DNA from: Lachancea dasiensis
Lineage: Eukaryota; Ascomycota; Saccharomycetes; Saccharomycetales; Saccharomycetaceae
DNA length: 64,000 nt
Assembly (NCBI GenBank): GCA_900074725.1
Contig: LT598455.1
Location: forward strand, 435,802 to 499,801
Direction: 5' to 3'
Positions 56,558-64,000 of this stretch are shown here, piece by piece (the first letter of the stretch is position 1; every line of letters starts with the position of its first letter). A program made the translations under genes and the position numbers. The notes beneath the pieces are model-generated. The model searched no databases. It saw nothing but the letters and a program-made list of their open reading frames with translations, and was not told where the DNA came from.

Positions 56558-57490
56558 ATGGCCGAGGAAATAGACTACGAATCCCTACCGAGTAATGCTC
56601 CGCTATCTCATCAGCTGGCAGCTGGCGCATTCGCTGGTATCATGGAGCATTCGATAATGTTCCCGATCGATGCCATCAAGACCCGAATGCAAGCTCTGAG
56701 TGCGACAATGGGATCTGCTTCGGCAGCGACTAAATTGCCGTCGAACATCGTGCAGCAAATCTCAAGTATTTCGACCACGGAAGGTTCTTTGGCATTATGG
56801 AAAGGTGTACAATCTGTGATTTTGGGAGCTGGACCGGCCCACGCAATCTACTTTGCGACTTATGAAATGTGCAAAGGCTATCTGATCGATCCGCAGGACT
56901 TCCAAACCCACCAACCGCTCAAGACAGCTGCGAGCGGGATTGCGGCAACGATAGCCGCAGATCTGCTTATGAACCCATTCGACACCATCAAACAGCGCAT
57001 GCAATTACAATCCGTGTCCAAGGACCGAATGTGGTCGGTCGCTTCTAGGATTTATCGAAATGAAGGGTTAGCAGCCTTTTTCTATTCATATCCTACCACA
57101 ATTGCCATGAATATTCCATTTGCTGCATTTAATTTTGTCATTTACGAATCCTCTACAAAGCTTTTCAACCCAGAAAACACCTATAATCCACTCATACACT
57201 GTTTGTGCGGTGGAATCAGCGGTGCTACATGTGCGGCCGTTACCACACCTCTGGACTGCGTCAAAACGGTATTGCAAGTTCGCGGGAGTGATAGTGTAGT
57301 AATTCCGCTTTTCAAACAAGCTGACACTTTCACAAAGGCCGCTAGTGCTATCCACCAGGTTTATGGCTGGTCTGGTTTTCTAAGAGGCCTCAAACCCCGT
57401 ATCATCAGCAATATGCCCGCTACTGCAATTTCATGGACTGCATACGAATGTGCGAAGCATTTTCTTTTCAAGTCGCCCTCGACTTCCTAA
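56558..57490 (+). CDS. MRS3/MRS4: Mitochondrial iron carrier (pre-duplication MRS3/MRS4)
   Basis: 310-residue mitochondrial carrier (S. cerevisiae 304-314) that brings ferrous iron into the matrix for heme and Fe-S synthesis. Three tandem repeats of about 100 residues carry the signature PxDxxK: FPIDAIKTRMQ, NPFDTIKQRMQ and TPLDCVKTVLQ. Mitoferrin-specific residues appear in LAAGAFAGIMEHSIMFP and in GPAHAIYFATYE, and the second repeat MNIPFAAFNFVIYESSTKLFNP is typical of Mrs3/4. The N-terminus MAEEIDYESLPSNAPL is close to the yeast start. It lies between LCB3/YSR3 and YKR051W. Confidence 0.97.
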   Translation: MAEEIDYESLPSNAPLSHQLAAGAFAGIMEHSIMFPIDAIKTRMQALSATMGSASAATKLPSNIVQQISSISTTEGSLALWKGVQSVILGAGPAHAIYFATYEMCKGYLIDPQDFQTHQPLKTAASGIAATIAADLLMNPFDTIKQRMQLQSVSKDRMWSVASRIYRNEGLAAFFYSYPTTIAMNIPFAAFNFVIYESSTKLFNPENTYNPLIHCLCGGISGATCAAVTTPLDCVKTVLQVRGSDSVVIPLFKQADTFTKAASAIHQVYGWSGFLRGLKPRIISNMPATAISWTAYECAKHFLFKSPSTS

Positions 57491-57697
57491 TTCTCCTTCA
57501 ATGAAGCGACACGGTCTATAAGTGATAGCAAGGGCAACTGTACCATAAATGAGGAATCTAGGACTCCACTTTCCCTGTACATAAAGGAGAAGCAGGGTGC
57601 TTTATCATGCAGTGTAACATAATGGCACGGATGAATGTATATTAATTAGCGTAAGACACTCCCACTTTCTCGCCAACGTCACTAATCAGCGCACGTT

Positions 57698-58945
57698 TTA
57701 AGGAGATGCATAAGACTGTCTGACGTTTTGACGCAGCGCCTCCATATCCCTACTATACTTGTGAGCATCGACATCCCAAATTACTGGGTAATTAGGATCT
57801 TCTGGTATATAACTGTTCTGAGTAATGTCGATCCACGGTTCGTTTTGTTCAACACTACCGTAAGAGGAACTTTGCTGAGACGAAGAATCAGCTTCATTTA
57901 CCCAATAATTGCCTCGATCACCACTTGAATACCTGAAGCCGGCCTGTAGACGTCCCAACCGCGACCGAGCGTCTCTATGGGCTACTATAGCCTCTGCAGA
58001 ATTAAAATGACGGTAATTGTACAAGTTTCCCATAAATGTTATCTTAAAATCCCATTTCAAGTCCCCAAACCCAAAGCAGTCCCTCAATGCGTAAAAAAAT
58101 CGTACCCTAGATCCTTTAGGAATACTCTTGGAACTATAAGCAGACCAATTAAATGCAATTAAATGTCCTAGAGCAAACCCTATCATTTCAACGCACAAAA
58201 CCGCGTTTTGATAAACGTAGCCGTAGTCCACTTCTGGATCGTGTCTTATAAAACCACACTTGCTCAATAAGGTAATGATTATTCCCTGCCAATACGAAGC
58301 AAAAATAATGAGCTTGACGCACAAGAATTTTGACCACGGGTTGTAGCGTTTGAGCTCTCCATAAAGGCACTTCCAGAATAGAGCCAGATTATAGAGTGAT
58401 AAAGTGGCCGAAACATTGTAAGATAAGGCCCAAAAAGGCATCCAAAATTCGGGATGCCAGTTATAGTTGATGGAAATCATGGTTCCTAAACAATACAGCG
58501 GCTTGAACCATACATATTGAAGGATACCTCTCTTCACTGTTAGAAAATCGTTAGGGTCAGACATGTCCACTGGGGGTAGCCAGCGGCCCAGAAGAAAAAT
58601 CGGATGCCGCGTTGGTGGCTTACCCATTGAGAGTTCAGTGATTATTTTTCTCTCTCCTCCTAATATCAACGTTAGCAGAGAAAAGAACGTGTAAATGACA
58701 AATGATTCATAAATCTCCCGTACTGGATCTATCCAGATAAGTGCTAGTTGAGGTATTACGCATGCAAGCAGACACGTCACACAAAACAGTGGGACCATCA
58801 ACTGAATTCTAATTACCAACCTTTGTTCCAAAGGTTTCCTGTAATTAAGAAACTGGCCCATAATGGACATCGATGAGATCCCTATACTCAAAATGGATGA
58901 TAAAATGCACAACAGAAACCACCATCTCGGAATATAGTAACTCAT
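57698..58945 (-). CDS. YKR051W: Seven-transmembrane OSTalpha/TMEM184-like protein (YKR051W homologue)
   Basis: 415-residue membrane protein (S. cerevisiae YKR051W 418) of the DUF300 / organic solute transporter alpha family, function unknown in yeast. Seven hydrophobic segments span roughly residues 5-290 (for example WFLLCILSSILSIGISSMSI, LVIRIQLMVPLFCVTCLLACVIPQLALIW, FVIYTFFSLLTLILGG). Family blocks include YESFVIYTFF, RGILQYVWFKPL and KLIIFASYWQG. The C-terminal 120 residues are hydrophilic and Ser/Tyr-rich, probably cytosolic. The first ATG at 58945 starts MSYYIPRWW; the frame extends eight codons more from a TTG. Neighbours match YKR052C-YKR051W. Confidence 0.93.
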   Translation of the reverse strand: MSYYIPRWWFLLCILSSILSIGISSMSIMGQFLNYRKPLEQRLVIRIQLMVPLFCVTCLLACVIPQLALIWIDPVREIYESFVIYTFFSLLTLILGGERKIITELSMGKPPTRHPIFLLGRWLPPVDMSDPNDFLTVKRGILQYVWFKPLYCLGTMISINYNWHPEFWMPFWALSYNVSATLSLYNLALFWKCLYGELKRYNPWSKFLCVKLIIFASYWQGIIITLLSKCGFIRHDPEVDYGYVYQNAVLCVEMIGFALGHLIAFNWSAYSSKSIPKGSRVRFFYALRDCFGFGDLKWDFKITFMGNLYNYRHFNSAEAIVAHRDARSRLGRLQAGFRYSSGDRGNYWVNEADSSSQQSSSYGSVEQNEPWIDITQNSYIPEDPNYPVIWDVDAHKYSRDMEALRQNVRQSYASP

Positions 58946-59111
58946 ATAACTAAGTCTAGAGCTGACCAAGCTGAAGTTGATAGAAGCTTAATGCTTTTTT
59001 TAACATGAGGTTGGCCCCATATGAGTTTCCTTAATTTAATTAAGTCATCTTCAACTAATTGTGACAGACCCACAAACATTCAAAACGCTTCAGGAAAACA
59101 CCAATGGGATC

Positions 59112-61313
59112 ATGATCTTCCGAAAGGCTTGCATTTGGCTACTAAAGCTATTCGAGATTGTGCGCGGTGCTGGCGTTGGTGAACACTTGACAATGCTGGC
59201 CCGCACGAGCGTTCCATGGGAATTGAAACCCTATTATCCGGAATTGAAAGCTGGCACTTTCTTTCCAGATGCATTCTACAGCTGTGCGGCTAATGATGAT
59301 TGGAAAAAGTTTGCTGAGTGGACACATTGGCCACCTTTCTTAGTGTTAGGAGCTAAAATGTGGCGAGAAAAATATGGCACAAATCGAAATTGTGAGAATG
59401 CGTTACGTTTGAGGGCATTTCTGACCGGAATTTTTGTTCATCAGGTTACAGATGTATCGTGGCACTCGCTGGTAAAGGGTTATCGAAGTCATGGCCTTGT
59501 CAAGGCGTTAGCGGAACTTGAGTTCAACGGAGACTATCAAAATGCACACGATTTCGTAGATTCGATGGGCGACTTGCTGATTTTAGGCCAGGTTATAAGG
59601 GATACTAGTGACAACTGGCCATTTTACACCGATCAAGACTGGCAGCTTCCGCTCGAGGATGACCTACTCGAACTTGTACGAAGGTCTGGTGTCGACGATC
59701 TACACTTTTGGGAGATTCAAGCATGCGTCAAACGTGGTTCTGTGGCTCTTTCAAGCGAAGTTCTTTCACTCCTCAGACGCCGCAAAGAAGTCTTAGAGGT
59801 CGCATATAATATCTCACCGAGAGCAAGGGAGCTAATCCAGGGTCACTGGTTAGGAGGTGAACCAAATTTGGTCGCAATGGTGAACAAATGTCTCCCCACT
59901 TTCTTCACTCTTTTTGATCAAAAATCAACTGTTTTCAGCGACTCAGAACTCGAAACACTTATTGAGCTATGTGGAAATCTACCTTCCGGTAAGGCTGCTA
60001 CAGACGGCACAAATCCGGTGACATTACTCAAAAGAGATATTGATGATCAGCTTTTTGTCTCCCCATTAAAGCCACTGTCTTTGTTCGGGCTTGATATCGC
60101 CGTTGGAAGGTTTCGAAATGACGAAGTTTCCTTAGCCATAAGTGCGCCACTTGAAGAGGGAGAAGGATCGGTTTATGTCATCCCGTGGGCGGAGCTAATG
60201 AGCTATGATACCTTTGAGACCGAGAAACCTATCGCATCGGCGTATGGGTCTAGCGTTCACAAGCTCACCGCAAATGGTTTGGACTACTTGGTTGTTTCTG
60301 CAAGTGGAGAAAACACAATTTATTTTTATCTGAGTGGTAGAAAGGTCTTATCCATAGCGGACACAGGTAGTTGGGAGCGTCATCAATTGGTAGTGTCCTC
60401 TGTGGATGATATAGATGGAGATGGAGTTTCTGATTTGGTATTGTCTGGTCCTCATTACGGGTACAATGAGACTGGTGTTGTTTTTATAGTTGACGGAGGT
60501 GAGCTAAGTGCATTGGTTGAAGATCCTTCTATAGAATTTGTTGAAATGCACTCACTTAGCACCATATGCCTGAAAGCACCGCTGTCAAAAGCTTTTCAGC
60601 ATTTTGGCTCACAAGTATCGTGGTCAAAGCTGGACAAGAAGAATGGCATGCTTTACGTCGCAAGCCAGGGGCTGGGTGTTGTATTTGTTTACCCATTGAA
60701 GAGCCTACATCAGAATGCTCTCCCAATGTTTACCATCATTGAAGAAAACATCATTCGTTCCGAGGAGGATGTCCCATTTGAACTTGAGATGAGGAAGTCG
60801 AGTATACACGGAATGTTCGGAAAAGAAATGCATAGCTGGGCTATAGGAGATACGGGCTACATTGCAATATCTCAACACTTACAAAACAAGGTTTACCTAT
60901 ACAAAGAGCACGAAGGGTTTGTGGAGTACTACGCAACTCTCATATTGGATATATCAGTCGATACACACACTGTGATTGCCACCATTGGTTTTGGTTCGTC
61001 CATTGCTTATGATCATACATCTGACAAACTATACCTATCATCGCCTGGGTTTTTTGATGGCACTGGTGCTATTTGGGGCATTTCAATGGTTGAAATTCAG
61101 CAATCAGTTGATAGATGGAAAATCAATAAAATTTTGATTACACCTTCATCACACCTCATAGCGCTCAATAAGGCCACACATGGGAAAGGTATATCTGACT
61201 TTGGTAAGGTTCTGAAGGTCGGTCCGGACGGTAAACTATTAGTGGGAGCACCCCGGTATGGATATGGGGATTTTGGGCATCAACAGCTCTCAGGAGGCTT
61301 AATCATCATCTAA
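59112..61313 (+). CDS. YJL132W: Putative GPI-specific phospholipase D-like protein (YJL132W homologue)
   Basis: 733 residues from the first ATG (S. cerevisiae YJL132W 750). The N-terminal half resembles the zinc-dependent phospholipase C-like domain of mammalian GPI-PLD: GVGEHLTMLARTS at the start, FPDAFYSCAANDDWKKFAEWTHWPPF, GIFVHQVTDVSWHSL and SMGDLLILGQVI with its histidines and aspartates. The C-terminal half has FG-GAP / integrin-type beta-propeller repeats with Ca-binding loops, for example DDIDGDGVSDLVLSGPHYG and GKLLVGAPRYGYGDFGHQ. The hydrophobic N-terminus MIFRKACIWLLKLFEIV may act as signal peptide or anchor, though it is short and charged. The frame continues 17 codons upstream from a GTG, so the true start is not certain. 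Confidence 0.88.
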   Translation: MIFRKACIWLLKLFEIVRGAGVGEHLTMLARTSVPWELKPYYPELKAGTFFPDAFYSCAANDDWKKFAEWTHWPPFLVLGAKMWREKYGTNRNCENALRLRAFLTGIFVHQVTDVSWHSLVKGYRSHGLVKALAELEFNGDYQNAHDFVDSMGDLLILGQVIRDTSDNWPFYTDQDWQLPLEDDLLELVRRSGVDDLHFWEIQACVKRGSVALSSEVLSLLRRRKEVLEVAYNISPRARELIQGHWLGGEPNLVAMVNKCLPTFFTLFDQKSTVFSDSELETLIELCGNLPSGKAATDGTNPVTLLKRDIDDQLFVSPLKPLSLFGLDIAVGRFRNDEVSLAISAPLEEGEGSVYVIPWAELMSYDTFETEKPIASAYGSSVHKLTANGLDYLVVSASGENTIYFYLSGRKVLSIADTGSWERHQLVVSSVDDIDGDGVSDLVLSGPHYGYNETGVVFIVDGGELSALVEDPSIEFVEMHSLSTICLKAPLSKAFQHFGSQVSWSKLDKKNGMLYVASQGLGVVFVYPLKSLHQNALPMFTIIEENIIRSEEDVPFELEMRKSSIHGMFGKEMHSWAIGDTGYIAISQHLQNKVYLYKEHEGFVEYYATLILDISVDTHTVIATIGFGSSIAYDHTSDKLYLSSPGFFDGTGAIWGISMVEIQQSVDRWKINKILITPSSHLIALNKATHGKGISDFGKVLKVGPDGKLLVGAPRYGYGDFGHQQLSGGLIII

Positions 61314-61437
61314 TTCGCTCAGTATACACAAAATAACCAGATTATCGAATATAAATGATGTGTGATATAAAAGTATTTACAAGGTCATTACAGGACAAGA
61401 TGTGGTTGTCTCAGAAAACAATCTGAACGTTCCTCAC

Positions 61438-62538
61438 TTAAAAGGCAGACTTTGCCTCATTTCTCCTCTTTTTCTCCACCTTCATCTCCACCTTCGCTTG
61501 TCTTTGCCTCTTACGTTCTTCCTTCAAAGCCGTCTTGTTTTCTTTCTTCGTAATAGAGGTTTTCGGGGAAAGCTTCATGATTAATTTCGATTCTGTACTG
61601 CCTTCGATGGAGGGCTGTAGCGCAAGTTCACTTACAATCTCGATGAGCTGCTCTAGTACTTGTTGGCGTCTCTTCAATTCTTTGGCGGTGGTTTTCTGGC
61701 TCTTGAATTTACTTTCCAATACCTCAGCAGAACTAGTTATATCATCAGCCCAATTCGCTTTATTCAAAGCGTCCTTCCCATTTAGGTATAAATAAACTTT
61801 ATAGCCCTTTTTCAGCTGAGAGGTTATCTCGTTGGCTTTCTGTTTGTTGAGATCTGAATCAGAAATCTGCCAGGATACCTTTATCTGCTTTAAGTTATCA
61901 TCTGCACTGTCCTTTTCGTTCTTCTTTCCAAGTTTTCTGTGCGAAAATCCCATTTTCATCAATTCTTGTTCCTTAAGCTTGGCAAGCTCATCCGAATACT
62001 TCTTCAATGCTGTTTTCGAATCAACTAGCTTGACGAGAGGTATGTTGTGAGAACCCCGTTGTTCAACGTTCACCACCAGAAACCCGAAGTGCTCTAGATC
62101 AATTTCTGAAGCCCAAATCATGACAGTTGTCTCCTCTAGCTTGTTTGTCTCCTGGTTTACAACTTTGATCACACCGCGGTCGTTCAATTTAAGGATTTGT
62201 TTCAGAGTATGGTTAGCAGCATTCTGTGCCCTCTCACTTCCCGTTGTCCAATTGATCGTTAATCTCTTTTTAGTTTGATATCCCGATGAGTAGCCTTTGA
62301 CTAGTCTTTTTCTCTGATTGGCACCTTTTTCGGGCTGATTTTTTGATATCTGAGGTTTGTCTATCACCTTATTCCTTCTCATCGAAGCAGTGGCATTGAC
62401 TAAAATGTCATTAGTATTGTTCATCAAACTTGAGAAGAGCGGTCTTGAGAAGTGAAACCATCTATAGCTTTGATAAAGGGATCTGGGGGCTATTCGACAT
62501 AGTCTAGAACCTCCTCGAAGTCCTAAAATGTTGGACAT
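61438..62538 (-). CDS. AIM23: Mitochondrial translation initiation factor 3 (Aim23)
   Basis: 366-residue homologue (S. cerevisiae 356) of Aim23, the mitochondrial IF3 that tunes initiation on mitochondrial ribosomes. The N-terminus (MSNILGLRGGSRLCRIAPRSLYQSYRWF) is a basic presequence. An IF3-like N-domain (INWTTGSERAQNAANHTLKQILKLNDRG) and C-domain (IKVSWQISDSDLNKQKANEITSQLKKGYKVYLYLNG) follow, and the C-terminus is a highly basic Lys/Glu-rich tail (KEERKRQRQAKVEMKVEKKRRNEAKSAF). The start at 62538 gives the leader. Sequence divergence in this family is high; synteny with YJL131C and the layout support the call. Confidence 0.9.
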   Translation of the reverse strand: MSNILGLRGGSRLCRIAPRSLYQSYRWFHFSRPLFSSLMNNTNDILVNATASMRRNKVIDKPQISKNQPEKGANQRKRLVKGYSSGYQTKKRLTINWTTGSERAQNAANHTLKQILKLNDRGVIKVVNQETNKLEETTVMIWASEIDLEHFGFLVVNVEQRGSHNIPLVKLVDSKTALKKYSDELAKLKEQELMKMGFSHRKLGKKNEKDSADDNLKQIKVSWQISDSDLNKQKANEITSQLKKGYKVYLYLNGKDALNKANWADDITSSAEVLESKFKSQKTTAKELKRRQQVLEQLIEIVSELALQPSIEGSTESKLIMKLSPKTSITKKENKTALKEERKRQRQAKVEMKVEKKRRNEAKSAF

Positions 62539-62855
62539 GAACGTAATAAGTCTGTGGTCGCATTTGAAGTAGCTAATGTCATTCGGAATTAATTTTGAAT
62601 ATTAATCTTATTGACAGACGTATAAAATAAAATTATGTATTTCCTGGATGCTCTTGAGCCAAATTCACATCATAAATGTTGCAGTTGCAGTGCAGTACAC
62701 GTTATATACCTAATTGCAAATATCTGTTGGCTAAACCCCTCTTCCACCTAGAAGTACGTTCAGATCAACATCTCTAAGTCCCCACAAAAAGTTGTCACTC
62801 TAGCACCATTCGCTGGCAGTTGTGTGGCGGGTAGCCTCTGCAAATTCCAGACATT
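62539..62855. other. Intergenic region URA2-AIM23
   Basis: 317 bp between two minus-strand genes. AT-rich (TAAAATAAAATTATG near 62622) with no gene or RNA signature. It holds the URA2 3' end and the AIM23 promoter. Confidence 0.5.
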
Positions 62856-64000
62856 TCATAGGTCTACACCCATAACCATGGCCAGAAGGGCCATTCTAAC
62901 AAATAAGCCGTACCTCATTTGCCTGAAATATGCGGCTCTGTGATCATAGTCAACTTCCTCACGAATCTCGTTTACACGGGGCAATGGATGCATGACAACC
63001 ATGTGGTCTTTGGCATGAGCTAAAATTTTGTTATCGACAACGTAAACGTCTTTGAGCCTCTCGTACTGTTCAGGATCTTCAAACCTTTCCTTTTGAACTC
63101 TAGTACAATATAGCACGTCAGATCTCGATATAATCTCAGGAGTCAATACCTCGCTTTCAACGCCGAGCATACCAGCATTTGCTAGCTCTGTGCGCAAAGC
63201 CGTTGGTAGTCTGAGTTCCGTAGGAGAGACCAAATTGATCCTTACCTGGTAATGTTTTAACAGGCGACACAGAGAATGAACTGGTCTCCCATATCTTAGG
63301 TCGCCCATGAATGTAACGGTGATACCGTTTACGGTACCAAGCTCTTCGCGAATAGTGAACAAGTCTAGGAAGGCTTGAGTTGGGTGCTCACGAGATCCAT
63401 TTCCACCGTTTAAGATTGGTACTGGAGAGTACTTGGCGGCCGTGTGGGCTGACATTTCATCAGGATGACGCAGAACAATAGCATCTGAATAACAAGCCAG
63501 AGTTCTGATCGTGTCTTGCAGAGTTTCGCCCTTTTTTACGGAGGACGAAGTGGTATTAATGTTGACGGTTCTACCACCCAAACGTTCCATGGCTGCGATG
63601 AAAGAAGATGAAGTACGAGTGGAAGGTTCATAAAAGATGGTTGTTAAGAGACGACCTTTCATGATATCTAAGATACCTTCCCTTTCGACACCTGATCTTA
63701 ATTCTTGAGCAACAGCAAACAATGCATGGAAGTCAGAACGCTTGAACTGGTTGACAGAAAGGATGTTTCTGCGCAAAAATGGATTGTTGCCTCTGATCAA
63801 GCTTTGGATGGCACCAGGAGCAGCAAGTTCCTTTGGCGGCCTGGAAGACATCAGTCTTTGTTCCAAAGGCTGATCTAACAAAGCTTCTTCATCTTCATCA
63901 ATGCTGGCAAACGAAGAACGTTTCTCATTTGAGAACGAGAATCTCTTTCTGCCGGCAAACTGATTTATCTCAGAAGCAAGAGGAGGTAGAGGGGTCGTCA
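62856..64000 (-). CDS. URA2: URA2 aspartate transcarbamylase domain (C-terminal part of the CAD-like protein), partial
   Basis: C-terminal 380 or so residues of Ura2, the fused carbamoyl-phosphate synthetase / inactive dihydroorotase / aspartate transcarbamylase that starts pyrimidine synthesis and is inhibited by UTP. The gene runs off the right edge. The visible part opens with the inter-domain linker [22 protein letters not shown], where RKRFS is a basophilic kinase-like site, followed by the acidic [12 protein letters not shown]. The ATCase domain then shows the carbamoyl-phosphate site [47 protein letters not shown] and HPLPRVNEI. The last residues GVDL precede the TGA stop. The frame is open with no stop up to 64000. 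Confidence 0.97.
   Translation of the reverse strand, partial: TTPLPPLASEINQFAGRKRFSFSNEKRSSFASIDEDEEALLDQPLEQRLMSSRPPKELAAPGAIQSLIRGNNPFLRRNILSVNQFKRSDFHALFAVAQELRSGVEREGILDIMKGRLLTTIFYEPSTRTSSSFIAAMERLGGRTVNINTTSSSVKKGETLQDTIRTLACYSDAIVLRHPDEMSAHTAAKYSPVPILNGGNGSREHPTQAFLDLFTIREELGTVNGITVTFMGDLRYGRPVHSLCRLLKHYQVRINLVSPTELRLPTALRTELANAGMLGVESEVLTPEIISRSDVLYCTRVQKERFEDPEQYERLKDVYVVDNKILAHAKDHMVVMHPLPRVNEIREEVDYDHRAAYFRQMRYGLFVRMALLAMVMGVDL

Overview
This is budding-yeast nuclear DNA from the family Saccharomycetaceae. Genes are compact and almost all intron-less. The two spliced genes I can resolve (FBP26 and RPS21) use yeast GTATGT donors and (T/A)ACTAAC branch points. Nearly every protein can be named from its Saccharomyces cerevisiae counterpart. 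The gene order fits a species that did not go through the whole-genome duplication (the Lachancea / Torulaspora / Zygosaccharomyces / Kluyveromyces grade; I cannot tell which). From left to right the window interleaves the S. cerevisiae chromosome X left-arm run YJL155C to YJL130C with the chromosome XI right-arm run YKR066C to YKR051W, the latter inverted. Orientations agree throughout. Genes that S. cerevisiae keeps as duplicates occur once here: KTR2/YUR1, TIF1/TIF2, GLG1/GLG2, RPS21A/B, YSR3/LCB3 and MRS4/MRS3.

Layout. 1-13 kb: partial FBP26 (fructose-2,6-bisphosphate metabolism, with an intron), VPS35 (retromer), CCP1 (mitochondrial cytochrome c peroxidase), PAM17 (mitochondrial import motor), SNA3 (Rsp5 adaptor), DAS1 (F-box protein) and OAF3 (zinc-cluster regulator). 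13-23 kb: LAS1 (ITS2 nuclease), the U14 snoRNA on the minus strand, RPA34 (Pol I), TFA2 (TFIIE), MRX5, IDS2, SFH5 and BIO2. 24-36 kb: ROQ1, TIM17, YAK1, RPB4, a KTR mannosyltransferase, UTP30, eIF4A and glycogenin. 36-41 kb: RPS21 (spliced), TRM2 and RHO4. 41-53 kb: the 12.3-kb DYN1 dynein heavy chain. 53-64 kb: LCB3, MRS3/4, YKR051W, YJL132W, AIM23 and the C-terminal aspartate-transcarbamylase part of URA2.

The genes form no operon. Several promoters do share logic. RPA34, UTP30 and TRM2, and more weakly eIF4A and LAS1, carry the PAC (GCGATGAG) and/or RRPE (TGAAAAATTT) elements of the ribosome-biogenesis regulon. CCP1 has Yap1-, CCAAT- and Hap1-like sites. BIO2 has a palindromic Vhr1-type biotin-response element.

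The most interesting observations are: an intron in FBP26; U14 in its ancestral place beside RPA34; a ROQ1 homologue that keeps the cleavage-generated arginine and hydrophobic motif; loss of the Walker A and B signatures of dynein AAA4; BIO2 as the one gene that breaks collinearity, with a biotin-response element; and absence of INO1 from the place it holds in S. cerevisiae. I see no transposon, LTR element, tRNA, CRISPR array or horizontally acquired cluster.
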